DNA from: Planctomycetota bacterium
GTDB taxonomy: Bacteria > Planctomycetota > PUPC01 > JACPCR01
Assembly (NCBI GenBank): GCA_027625095.1
Contig: JAQBXN010000081.1
Span: 1 to 38,296, forward strand
Direction of reading: 5' to 3'
DNA: 38,296 bases
A model generated the notes under the pieces. The model made no database searches, was not told where the DNA came from, and was given only the letters and a program-made list of their open reading frames with translations. Every line of letters begins with the position of its first letter. Within the stretch, counting starts at the first letter, position 1. The position numbers and the translations under genes are program-made. This document shows positions 24,578 through 35,100 of the stretch, in pieces.

Positions 24578-24919
24578 CTGAAACTCTACATTGATGAGGA
24601 CGCCATGAGCCACGCCCTCCTGAATGGTCTAAGAGCCCGCGGGGTCGATGTCTTGTCTGCGCTTGAAGCAGGGATGGTAAGTTCGTCGGATGAGGAACAA
24701 CTGGACTTTGCGACAACTTCGACAAGGTCGATCTACTCCTACAACGTGAGTGATTTCTGCCGTCTGCATGCCGCATATCTGGATGCCGGGAAACAGCACT
24801 CAGGCATCATCGTCTGCAATCGCCTGAAACTAAGTTTAGGAGAGCAGATCAGGAGACTTGCAGGCCTGGTAAACTCAAAGTCGGAAGACGGCATGATGGA
24901 TCGGATTGAGTTTCTCTAA
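24578..24919 (+). CDS. DUF5615 PIN-like toxin with apparent CTG start
   Basis: This protein of about 113 residues is the toxin partner of the DUF433 gene. DUF5615 proteins have a PIN-like nuclease fold with acidic active-site residues. The family N terminus reads LYIDEDAMSHALL, where the acidic IDED is part of the putative active site. It is followed by RGVDVLSALEAGM, SDEEQLDFA, YSYNVSDFCRLH and GEQIRRLAGLV. The first in-frame ATG (24605) would remove IDED, and no ATG, GTG or TTG lies between the upstream in-frame stop and that motif. A CTG at 24578 has GGGAG 7 nt upstream, so I take it as the start. Either this is a rare CTG start or the original start codon has mutated and the toxin is weakly expressed or dead. 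Confidence 0.75.
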   Translation: MKLYIDEDAMSHALLNGLRARGVDVLSALEAGMVSSSDEEQLDFATTSTRSIYSYNVSDFCRLHAAYLDAGKQHSGIIVCNRLKLSLGEQIRRLAGLVNSKSEDGMMDRIEFL

Positions 24920-24950
24920 AGATTCGATTTCGCTTCACGGCGCTTTCCTC

Positions 24951-25057
24951 TTAGATTTCGTTGCTTTTTCTCCTTTTCCCTTTCTTTTTCTTCACCGGGG
25001 GAGCGGGTGGATTGGCGGGATCGTAATGTGGATTTGCATCGGGCAATGCAGCACCAA
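24951..25057 (-). other. Possible 3' end remnant of an unknown minus-strand gene
   Basis: On the minus strand this stretch reads VGAALPDANPHYDPANPP, then a Pro/Lys/Arg-rich tail ending at a stop at 24951. It joins abruptly at 25057/25058 to the duplicated transglutaminase-like fragment. I do not recognise the family, and it may be chance coding potential. Confidence 0.2.
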
Positions 25058-25196
25058 CGTCGGCATGTGGGAGAAGACGGAGCCTGTCGAGGTCGCGCTG
25101 GTCAAGGGAAAGAATGTGTTGAAGTTTTCCCGTGAGCACGAAGGGCTCAAGGGAGTGACCATCAAGGACTTCACGCTGACACCTGTGAAAGAGTGA
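25058..25196 (+). pseudogene. Duplicated 3' fragment of the transglutaminase-like gene
   Basis: This copies 21031-21169 of the upstream gene, at an offset of 4027 bp, with only two mismatches (one changes E to G in HEELKG, the other is silent). Identity extends one base past the stop. It encodes only the last 45 residues of the beta-sandwich and has no start, so it is a recent fragment, not a gene. Confidence 0.9.
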
Positions 25197-25271
25197 ACGA
25201 GGAAGATTGACTCCACGTGCATCGTAGCAACGGGCTGCCACCAGCCTTGTAATTACCCAGATCGCGTGTAG

Positions 25272-25309
25272 CGACCCCTGCCACCTCGCTTGCGTGGCAG
25301 GTGAAGAAG
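25272..25309. repeat. Dispersed palindromic repeat, copy 2
   Basis: CGACCCCTGCC pairs with GGCAGG in a short hairpin followed by GTGAAGAAG, as in the copy at 24070-24103. The stretches 25197-25271 and 25310-25351 hold nothing else that I can assign. Confidence 0.7.
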
Positions 25310-25351
25310 ATTTTCCGATATGGCTTAAGCTAGCAAAAACGACCAGCCACG

Positions 25352-25855
25352 ATGAAAAACCTTACACTGAAACCATCTCCCCGTTTGTGGGTCAGTGGGG
25401 ATACGGCGCTGAACCTGAAGGACAAGCTCCACACCCCTTTTATGGAGAGCCAGGCCCAGCGAATAATGGCTGATGCCGACTGGCTGGTGTGGGCCAGACC
25501 GATTGCCGAAGGGAAAGCGAGGCATTACCAGGAGGGGACGCGGGCCATCGCCAGCCACCTCCAATGCCTCATCGCCGCCTGGGTGCTGACCCATGAGGCC
25601 AAATACCGTACGGCCGCCCTCCGGCATCTGGACAACCTGATGACCTGGAACCACATCAGTTGTGAGGCCCGCATCAACACGCCGCCCGAGGCGGAGTTGC
25701 CCTTCTGCCTGAGTTACGGGGAACACGCCGCCGATATCGGGCTTATGTACGATCTGTTTCGGCCCGACATCACCCCCGAAGAGCAGCAGGTCTTCTTCGA
25801 TGTCCTGGACCACAGCGCGCAAAGACAACGCCCGGCATGCAAAGGAAGATCATGA
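25352..25855 (+). pseudogene. Truncated heparinase II/III-like N terminus
   Basis: The 167-residue frame resembles the N-terminal alpha-toroid of heparinase II/III or alginate-lyase-type enzymes: SPRLWVSGD, AQRIMADADWLV, AWVLTHEAKYRTAALRHLDN, CLSYGEHAADIGLMYDLF and PEEQQVFFDVLD. Full-length members run to roughly 600 residues or more and carry the catalytic Tyr/His region further along. Here similarity ends near residue 155, and a short non-family tail (QRQRPACKGRS) leads to a stop overlapping the next start. There is no signal peptide. It looks like a gene cut by deletion, joining its 5' end to the upstream region of the acetylesterase-like gene. A free-standing helical domain is less likely. 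Confidence 0.6.
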
Positions 25856-28779
25856 ATTACATCCCAAGAACCAGACTCACCACCTTCTTGCTCCTCGTTA
25901 CATGCGGCAGCGCCGTCCTGGCCGGGCAACCTGCCCCCGCCATCGAACTCGGTGCGCCGTTCAGCGACAACGCGGTTCTACAACGCCAGATGCCCGTCCC
26001 GGTCTGGGGCTGGTCAAAACCAGGCGCGGAAGTCACCGTCGAATTCTCCGGCCAGAAAAAGACCGCCACTACCGGCAAGGACGGCAAGTGGATACTCAAA
26101 CTCGATTCGATGGAAGCCAACGCGACACCACAGACGATGTCGGTTTCATCAAGCATCCACCATCCACCATTAACCATTTCCAATATTCTCATTGGCGAAG
26201 TCTGGCTGGCCTCCGGCCAATCAAACATGCAGTGGAAGGTGGGGAAGAGCAACTGCATCAATCTGAATGTCGAAACAAAAGGAGATATCGCGCCCATTCG
26301 CGAGTTCGAGGTGACCAGCGTCGTTGCGATGCTGCATCCGATCGAAAAAGCCGAGGGCTCGTGGAAAGACGGCGACTACGGCAATTACAGCGCGATTGCC
26401 TTCGCCTTTGCCCACAAGCTCTACGGGGAGCTGAACCTCCCCATCGGCATCCTCAACTGCTCGTTCAGCCAGACCGCTATCCAGGCGTGGGTGCCGCGAG
26501 TCGGTTTCAGAGACGGTAAGGACGAATACACCAGGGCCATCTACAAGCGAATTCTGGAAACCGACCCAACCACTCAAGAGCACAAAGCGGCCTGGAACAC
26601 GTTCTATCAGAGCATTGAGGACACCCTCAAAGAGAACGCTGAACGGGTCAAGCGGGACGCGGCCGCTTTGGCCATCGACACCGGAACACCGGGTAACATG
26701 AGCGGTAATCGGGACGCCTCATGGCTCTTCAATGGCAGACTCAATCCGGTCGTGCCTTACGCCATTCGTGGCGCCATCTGGAACCAGGGCTACGCTAACA
26801 TGGGCGAAGGTCTTCCCTATTACAACAACCTGCACTCCCTGGTGCGCGGCTGGCGCCTGGTGTGGGGCCGGCCGGAGCTGCCGGTCTACTTTCACCAGTT
26901 CTATTGCCCCGGGCAAAAGGGCGAGTGGAACAACCAGCCCAGCATCGACAGCACGGCCGAGATGCGACTTGGCACCTGGCTCGCCCGCGACATCCCCCAT
27001 GCAAACATGGCCAGCCAGATCGATATCACTGGTGGCATCCATTACCGGCACAAGGCCGTGCCCGGCCAGCGCCTGGCATTGCATGCCCTGAAGAATCAGT
27101 ACGGCAGAGATATCGTCGCAGACGGGCCGATGTTCAAGTCCTACACCGTGCAGGGGAGCAAGCTGATCATTGAGTTTGAACATGCCGAAGGCGGCCTGGT
27201 CGTTGCCGGGACTGGCTCCAACGCCATCGGCAAAGAAGAGGGCGCCACCGGATTCGCCGATCCGAAGATAATCGAAAACGGCGACGACCAGGTGAAGCTC
27301 TTTTACCTGGCCGACGAAAATCGCATCTGGTATCCGGCCAGCATGAAGATTGAAGGCGACAAAGTAGTGCTGACCTCACCCAGGGTGAAGTCGCCGCGCG
27401 GTGTTTCCTATGCCAGCGGCGGGATCGGCTTCCAGCCAAATCTTTACAATCGCGCACTCCTGCCCACAACCCCCTTTATCTATTACGAGAACAAACTCGT
27501 CACCTCCACGACATGGCCCGACGAAAAGTTGAAAGTAGAGGGTGAGGTGATCGATCCCAGTACCTTGGGCAAGACGGCTGAGTGGTCCAAAATGCCGCTT
27601 CTCAGCACGCAGTTCCGTGACAACGCCGTCCTTCAAGCCGGAGAACCAATTACCATCTGGGGTTCAGTGCTTCACGACTATGGGTATGAGGCAAAGGGCG
27701 TGGCGGTCATCAAGTTCAGCTTTGCAGGCATTGAAAAGACGATCCCTGTCAGCCCTGACCCCGGGCCTTCTATCGTTACCCTTGGCCCGAGCCAGTCACG
27801 ATCCCCGGCAGGCAAGGAGTGGCGGGTCACCTTGCCACCCATGAAGGCCAGCACTGAGCCCAAGACCTTGAAGGTGACGTTTCTGATCGATGGTGAAGTG
27901 GCCCATGAGCGGGTGTGCGAGAACATCGTCTTTGGCGACGTCTGGTTCGTGGCTGCGCCGCCCGGAAAATTCGAGGTTCCGATCGCCGAGAAGTCCGGTA
28001 GCCCAGTGCGCATGATGAAGCGAAATGCCAAGCGTTTCAGCTCCCCGCAACCAAGCCGCTATAGCGTCGCGGTATCCAGAACCCCCAAGAACAGGTTCGC
28101 CTCCGAATGGACGGACGCCACGGGTTTCGCCGCGGCCCTGGGACACCGCATGGGCAGCAAGAGCGGCAAGCCGGTGGGCATTGTCTTTATGCAAAGCGGC
28201 ATGACCGAAATGAAGAGTTGGATCAGCGCCGACGACCTCAAGCTGGCTCCCAGCCTGATGGATGACTACAAGGATCTGGCCGCGGCACGCCCGGGCAATC
28301 CCTTTTACGATGTGAATGTACTGCGCTATATCGCAGCGTGGAAAAATTACTGGAGCGAGTACATCCCGGAGATGATCACGACCAAACGAGTTCCAGACGG
28401 CGCCGCATGGGGAGGATATCCAACCTTGAGCGCCTCGATTACCAGCAAGGCATCAGAGGTCTACAACGTCATGGTCCATTCCTTTACCCCGGGCAGCTTC
28501 AAAGGCATCATTTTCCTTTGCAGCGAAAAGATGTTTGAGAAGGACCAGGGCGCCAATTATGGAGCAGAGCTCTCCGCCCTGGCCAACTCCTGGAAGGGCA
28601 AGTTCGGCGGAAAGGACCCTCACTTCTTCTATACCATCCCCGGCAAAACACTCGCACCGAAGATCACGCCGCCGACGAGAATCAAGGGCAAGAGCACCGG
28701 TGTGGAAATCACGTCCTGGGCAGATGGTGAGGCGGTCATGAAGCTGATCGAACAGGTCGCCAGAGAGATATACGAGTAA
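25852..28779 (+). CDS. Exported two-module sialate O-acetylesterase-like protein, second module degenerate
   Basis: This 975-residue protein has a signal peptide (about 1-24, ending VLA before GQP). Module 1 follows the family plan: FSDNAVLQRQMPVPVWG beta-domain, S124 in SGQSNM and H397 in GGIHYRHK. The block normally reading WYQGESN is WNQGYANMGEG here, so the acidic residue is replaced by Tyr. Module 2 starts near residue 580 with FRDNAVLQAGEPITIWG. Where GEVW-GQSNM should stand it has GDVWFVAAPPGKFE, without the nucleophile serine, so it is probably a binding module. The ATG at 25852 was chosen over one at 25837 because AAGGA precedes it and a good signal peptide begins there. A simple CCACCAT repeat occurs inside the coding region near 26155-26171. 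The substrate is unknown. Confidence 0.82.
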   Translation: MNYIPRTRLTTFLLLVTCGSAVLAGQPAPAIELGAPFSDNAVLQRQMPVPVWGWSKPGAEVTVEFSGQKKTATTGKDGKWILKLDSMEANATPQTMSVSSSIHHPPLTISNILIGEVWLASGQSNMQWKVGKSNCINLNVETKGDIAPIREFEVTSVVAMLHPIEKAEGSWKDGDYGNYSAIAFAFAHKLYGELNLPIGILNCSFSQTAIQAWVPRVGFRDGKDEYTRAIYKRILETDPTTQEHKAAWNTFYQSIEDTLKENAERVKRDAAALAIDTGTPGNMSGNRDASWLFNGRLNPVVPYAIRGAIWNQGYANMGEGLPYYNNLHSLVRGWRLVWGRPELPVYFHQFYCPGQKGEWNNQPSIDSTAEMRLGTWLARDIPHANMASQIDITGGIHYRHKAVPGQRLALHALKNQYGRDIVADGPMFKSYTVQGSKLIIEFEHAEGGLVVAGTGSNAIGKEEGATGFADPKIIENGDDQVKLFYLADENRIWYPASMKIEGDKVVLTSPRVKSPRGVSYASGGIGFQPNLYNRALLPTTPFIYYENKLVTSTTWPDEKLKVEGEVIDPSTLGKTAEWSKMPLLSTQFRDNAVLQAGEPITIWGSVLHDYGYEAKGVAVIKFSFAGIEKTIPVSPDPGPSIVTLGPSQSRSPAGKEWRVTLPPMKASTEPKTLKVTFLIDGEVAHERVCENIVFGDVWFVAAPPGKFEVPIAEKSGSPVRMMKRNAKRFSSPQPSRYSVAVSRTPKNRFASEWTDATGFAAALGHRMGSKSGKPVGIVFMQSGMTEMKSWISADDLKLAPSLMDDYKDLAAARPGNPFYDVNVLRYIAAWKNYWSEYIPEMITTKRVPDGAAWGGYPTLSASITSKASEVYNVMVHSFTPGSFKGIIFLCSEKMFEKDQGANYGAELSALANSWKGKFGGKDPHFFYTIPGKTLAPKITPPTRIKGKSTGVEITSWADGEAVMKLIEQVAREIYE

Positions 28780-29168
28780 GCGCCGGAGTGGAGGCTGATT
28801 TTGGAGTGTGGAGACTCGTCATTGCTTTGGGCCTTCCTTGGCGCAAGCCCTGAGCATAGCACCCATTCTGTTTCAGATTAGGCCGGAGGCGTATAGGCAA
28901 TTAGCCGGTGGTTTTAGCCGCAGCCACGGCGGGGAGGTGGCAAATTGCTGCATCCAATTTTAAATTCAAGCTCAACTTGACTGAAGTCCGGCAATTGACA
29001 TTCTTTTATTTTTCAAAAATATCTTGATCCCCGACTTAGTTCGCTGAAGTCCTTGCCGCTGGATTGCGACGCCGGCTTGTTCAGATGGCTTTGCAGTCCA
29101 CCACATATCGGTCTAGCAACACCTGTTCGTCGGTTCAGAGTTCCCGCTCTATCTTCAGAAAGAAGCCG
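28780..29168 (+). other. Upstream region of the giant gene; possible promoter at 28995-29023
   Basis: No gene is supported. The right part (28960-29040) is more AT-rich than its surroundings. TTGACA at 28995-29000 is followed after 17 nt by AATATC (3 of 6 consensus bases) or after 19 nt by TATCTT (4 of 6), so a promoter for the next gene is possible but weakly supported. In-frame TTG (29064) and ATG (29085) codons extend the next frame upstream of its likely start. Confidence 0.3.
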
Positions 29169-32100
29169 ATGGCACTCTTGGTTCCCACCCGCTTGTTACG
29201 GCTGACCCTTGTAGCAGCTTTTCTGTGGACTGGTCTTCAGACTTCATCAATCCGAGCCGAGCCGGTTGAGAATGTACCGCCAGCCGGCAAGGAAGAGAAA
29301 GATCAGGATAAGCCGCGGATCAAGATTACTGGCTGGCGATTCCTCAACATCTTCAAGGAGAATGCGGTCGACCTGCGCGAGCCGGCCTTTCTGGGCGGCG
29401 GAGGCGGTGAGGGTGAGCCCAGGCACGAGGTCCCGGCGGAACGCCTGAAGGCGGCCAAGACGCTCATCGACCAGCAACTGCAGAAATTCAGCGCCGATGG
29501 GTCCAAAAACCTCGATACCATCGCGGAAGTCTTTCGGCAGCACCCATTCGAAGAAATTGAAAAGCTCGCCAAAGTCAAAGAACTCGGCCTTGATTCGAAA
29601 GCGGTTCAGGACATGTCCCTCCTCCGCCGGCAGATGATTGACCAGGCCATGGCGCAGGCACTGGAGAAAATCGACCCGGATAAAAAGCTGACCATCGGGA
29701 TGCTCGACTCCGGGAACAAGGCCAGCGGCATCGCCAGCGACGTGGACCAGACTGTCTTCGTGATGCCCAAAGATCTGGTAGCCAAGATTCTCAAGGAGCG
29801 GGGTATCAGCGAATCCCAGCTCACTGGCGAGGTGATCAAGAAATTCGACGTGGCATTCGAGGCTCTTTACAAGTGCAAGCCGGCCCGGCTGGGCATCGAA
29901 AGCATGAATGGAGCGGATTTCTTCCCGGACTGGCGGGCGGAGCACAACCTTGCCGAGCTCCACGCGGAAGTTAATCGCGTAGTGGACGCCAAGCGCCAGA
30001 ATCCCGAGGCCTACCGCTCTGAAGGCCAGCTCAAGAGCCAGGCCGAGGGCCGGGGTAATGAATCCCTCCGGGAGCATTCCGAGCGCGTGGAAGCCTTGGA
30101 CCGAATCAACGAAGCCGAAAAGATTCTCCAGGCTGCAAAGACACCGGAAGAGCTGGCTCGGGCACAAGCTGATCTGGAGAAGTTGACCAAAGAAACTCTG
30201 GAGGAGTATCGCAAGAAAAAGGAGTTCAAGTCGGTGGAGAACCTTGAACAGCTCAGAGAGGAGTTCAAACGCCACTCGCCCTGGACGGAAGTGGGATGGG
30301 GTGGCGATCCTGAAGCACCCAGGCCAGAGGCCACTCGCCTGGCCAACTCCCGCAACAAGGTGCTCAAGATCAAGCCGGAATTTGTTAAGCGGTTCGCCTT
30401 CGACGGTGCATGGGATAACTGGATCATGTTCGAGGCTCACGCGCACAACCGCCGGAAGTATCTGCTCCGTAGCGTGGCCGAAGGGATCAGCCTCCTCCGA
30501 ACGCTGGAATCCGGCAAGACGCTCTCGACCTACGAATATGAGGCGATGTACGGCAAATTTCTCACCGAGGGGAAACTGGAAGAGCTGGACAAATTTCTGA
30601 AGGACGTATACCCGCCTCTGGAGGGTCAGCTCACTACGGATAAAGGCCACGAGGCACGCATCGAGCGAGTGAAGAAGGTTCTGGCCGTGGCGGCCAGGGA
30701 GCGCCTCCGACACAAGGGTTATCTGAAGCCGGACGGCACGGAGTTCACCGAGGCGGAAGTGTGGAAGGAGTTCAGCCCGGAGTTGACTGAGGCGGAAAAG
30801 CGCATGTATGAGGGTCTCAACCCGGAGGCTAAGGCCAAGGCACTCGATGAGCTGAAAAAGACCAAAGCGCAATGGGCCATCCGTGGATGGGAGCACGAAG
30901 CCCGTGCCCTGATGGTTGAAAACCTTCTGCGTACCATCTCGGCTTCAACTGAGCTGATGACCGGCCGCCTCTCCGATGCCGAATTCAGCAGGCTCGCAGC
31001 GGGCCAAGCGGGTGCGACGCGGGAGAAACTGAGGCAGGCGGTTGAATCGTCCATGTTCCACGGCTTCCACGACCTCATGTCGCTGGAGCACGCCATGGCG
31101 AGAGTCGAGGCCGATCCGAAGACGAAGGCGAAGATCAACGCAGACCGACCCCGCGACCTGGTCGACCGGCTGCTGGCCGAAATCCACCGAACGGGTGACC
31201 CAAATCTCATCAGCAAAGTGGAGCAGATTGCCAGGGAGGCGGCGTTCGCGCGCCTGATGGCCACCCCGCGTGGGCAGTTGGGTGAGGCCCGCAGTCGCTA
31301 CCGGAGCAATGCCTTCTACGAATACGCGAAAGAAACGCTCAGGCCCCACCTCGAATCCATGAAGGAGGTCTACAAAGAATACAACGATGGCAAATACACC
31401 CAGGATTATGTTGCCCAACGGGTGCTTCAAGCTTCCGTGGAGCGATTCGCCTCAACGTACACTGAAATGCTCGGCTCGGCCGGGTTCAACATCAAGGATG
31501 TCAAGCTGTACATCCCGATCCAGGGTGAGAGCAAGATGCCCACATTTGAAATTGAGTTCGAGGGAAAGAAATGGGAGGCAAAGAAGCTGCTCTCGAACAT
31601 GGTCAGCGCCGGCAACGCGGACTCCGCGCTTCAGGTAATCCTTGCCTATCAGGAGGGTGGATCGGAAGCCGCTCAGTGGGCCCTGGCCCGTGAAATGGTC
31701 ATGAATCTACCGGGCGTCGCTCAAGGCACTGCGATTTACGAGCTTGTTGCTCACGGCCGCCCCCAGGGCGCCATCATGGCAGGGTCGGCCATGCTCATCC
31801 CCGGCGCCGGGCAGGCATATATTGTTGTCTCCATCTACACCACTTCTGTCGCCATTGTCGGCAACTACTACCTCCAGCCGCTCAAGAACGATCTGGCCGA
31901 CTCCATCTACCAGGGCTTCATCGGCAAGGAAGAACGGGGCTGGACTGATTTCTTCCGGCCCACCTTTTCTGCTGATCGAATCTCGAAGCGCTGCAACCTG
32001 CTTCACAGGGTCGCCTTGCGGGCCATTCCCCAGGTATTTACCGGCAAGGATGGCAAGGAATTTACGACCTTGCAGACCTCTCGATATTCGAAAGACGAGG

Positions 32101-35100
32101 CGCTCGACCTGGAGTTCATTCCGACCACCACCAACGACGACTACGACTATCTTGCCGGGCGCGGGCTGCTTGGCGGCGCCGCCGAATGGGACGAGTTGGT
32201 GGCGAAGACCAGGGCGGACCATCGCCTGAGCTTCGAAGCCCAGCGGGCAAGCCTCTATTACCACTACGAGAAGCAGGCGCTTGACTACCTGAAGAAGAAC
32301 GCGCCGGACGCCGAGCTTTACCGTGAAGGGGAGGTGTTTCCCCATCTTGCGAAAATGTTCCGGCAAACGGTGGAAGAGTGGGTAACCGGCACGGGATCGT
32401 TTGATGGCTTCGACGAAAACGTCCAGCTTTCAACGCGCGTCGACGAGCAGATGCGAGGGAGACTCGCGGCTCGCCTGGCGCAGGACTTTCTCCGCAGCTT
32501 CAAAATTCTCCGGGAAGGCGAGAAGTCGAAGGAGAAGGATATCCGTGGCCAATGCGAGCGAGCGCTGGAGGAGCGCCGGGGGTTTGAGGCCAACCAGATG
32601 ATGTTCGCCGTCGTGGATGGCCGCAGCGGCAATACCGACCCCGCGCTGGCGAGAGCCCTTCGCCGCGTGATCGACGCACGCAGGGAAGAGTGCCGGGAGG
32701 CGGCGCCACGCATCCACGTCTATCCCCGAGTCGTCACCCGGATGGAAAGCCCCACTACTGGCAGTGAGGTCGTCGAAATGATCATTTCCACCGTCGCTAA
32801 TCCGGAGGAATACCCTCCACCCTACCTGCCAAAGGAGGAGCCGTTCTTTGAGACTCGGATGGTGGAAGAACTTGGCCGGGTCGCCGAGGTGCTGAAGATG
32901 CGGGTGACCGTCTTCGATAGTACCGGCAAGCAGGTCGGCAAGCCCTGGGAAAGAGAAATCGGTGTCATCGGGCGGGAATTCGTGCCTGAAAGGCCGGAGC
33001 TGAAAATAGCACGGGACAAGGCTTCCAATCGGCCCGAATCGGTCGTCGTTACCGCCCCGAATTTCCCCGAGGCCAGTGTAGTGGACATACTGCGTGCCAA
33101 GCGGCCGGAAGGCCCGTGGACGACTGTTCTCCGTGACGGGCCTAAGGACCGGGCCTTCAGTGATTCTTATCCCGTGAGCCTGAAGGGCACGAACCAGTGG
33201 TACTACACCACGCTCCCCAAGGCGCCCCACCAGGTCGGCCGCGAGGTTAAAGCTCCCGATACGTCCAGGCACTCCTCCATCAGACTGCACCTTGACCTTG
33301 AGCCACCCAAGCTGAAGGCCGAGGTGATGACTTCAGATGCTTACTACATTTCCATCGAAAAACCTGAGGAGAAGGAGAAGCGACTCGAACGCGAGAGAGA
33401 GCGGGATGCAGGGCAGAAGAAAGCCGAAGAAGAAGCCAGGAAAGGTCGTACCAGGGAAGAAATTGAGGATTGGCTGGCCGTTCAAAAGCGGGAGCAGGAG
33501 ACCGGAGAGTTCAACGAGTCACGCATCGTGGTCCTCTCCTGGGAGGAGCCGGAGCTTCACGGGGAACTAAAGGGTTCCAAGGACGTAACACTGGCCCTCT
33601 ATCGATCAGAACGGAAAGAAGGACCTTATCGGTCCATTGGTTCATACAGAGGCTACCCCCGCGACCCGGTCCGGGGATTTTCCGTCAAGTCTCATGAGGA
33701 CACGCTTCCAGGCCTGACCTATTACTATAAGGCTCGATTCCAGGCCCGAACGCTCAGCGGTGAAATTTACTCGGACTGGGTGGAGACCAGCGTCGCATTC
33801 CCCGCAATCCGCGTGGCCAGAGCGAATGGGGGCATCAGCGCTGAGTCTTACTATGCGCGCATCCGGGTTGGCAAGGGGCAGCAGATCCAGCTCGAATGTC
33901 CCATAGCCGTCTATGGGGTCAGCAAGTACTCTGACTTTAAAACCTATTTCCAGCAGCATGGCCCCGAGGGGATGGACGAGTCCACTTTCCAGCGTTATAG
34001 CCAGGACAAAGAGAAGGAGTTCACTGAGCCGTTCTGGAAAGACAGGAAGGATGCCATTAAGCGCGGCGCCGAGAATGTTGCTGAACTTCAGCAGAAGCTG
34101 GAGGTGGAACTGAAGCGAAGGAGAGAACAATGGCATGCCCGGATAAAGGCGGAAGCCCCCCTGCCCGCAGCCGCATTGTGCGCTGTGATCGGCAGGTTCA
34201 CTCCGCTCCCCCTGGTTAAGACGGAAAAACCTGTCGAGGGGGCCACGCGGCCCGCCGGACCACAGAGCCAGGAAATACCAAGACGCACCTACTTCCTCAT
34301 TGGCAAGGGCGTCAAATTCACCGCTCCGGATTATGGTGAGGTGTTCGTCTGCGGAAACTGGCCGAGAACTGGCAACGAGGTCGAACGCTTCGAGAAAATT
34401 TACACCTCGATCCGCTACCTGAACGGCTCGACACAAGAGAGGCCCGCCCCCTCGGTCGGCGTCCCGGAATGGACGAAGATGACTGCCCCCGATATGCCGG
34501 ATAACCGGTATAAGGTGAGGCTCTCTTTTCCTTGGATACCCGGTCCGGGGGAGACCTTCGAGTATCTCTCCGCGCCCTCGCTCGATGGGCCGTGGTACTC
34601 GCATACCGACCACAGAGGCGAACCATTCAAAACTGCGCCCGTTGAATACAACCGGTCTGAAATCTTGCCGGGGCAACGGGCCTTCCTGCGAACACGAATC
34701 CGGTTCGTGCCCGATTACGCCTATCTCGGCGAGGGCTGGTCTTATCCGGTGGAGATTTTTCGATCCCCGGAGCCTGTGGCTGTCCCCGGCCTGCCAAATC
34801 CGCGCAGCTTGATCTTTGGGCTGAGAGGCCAATCCGTCAAGGTAAAGGTTGCCGGCCAGTGGAATCCGGTTCGATTTGATGGACTGAAGCCACACGGGCC
34901 GGAAGGCATCCCTGAGGACCAATTCCGCGAACTGGCCGGGAAGATGATGGAGGTGGAAAAAGCGCTCCCGGAGAAAGAAAAACAGAGTAACCTCTTCAAC
35001 CTGCTTGGAGTTACTTCTGAGACCCCAGGTCCAAGTGCAAAGCCTGTCGGCGGTCTGAAAGATGCGGGCTATTTCCTGCTGAATAAAGGCAGCTTTGCGT

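Noticed and set aside
24906..25196. 96-codon frame as a stand-alone small gene
   Set aside because: Its second half is the duplicated 3' fragment of the 19040 gene, and its first half has no ribosome binding site and no known motif.
29247..30896. 549-codon open frame on the minus strand
   Set aside because: It lies fully antisense to the giant plus-strand gene, which has a signal peptide and a coherent composition. The antisense translation has no recognisable domain and arises from GC-biased codon use.
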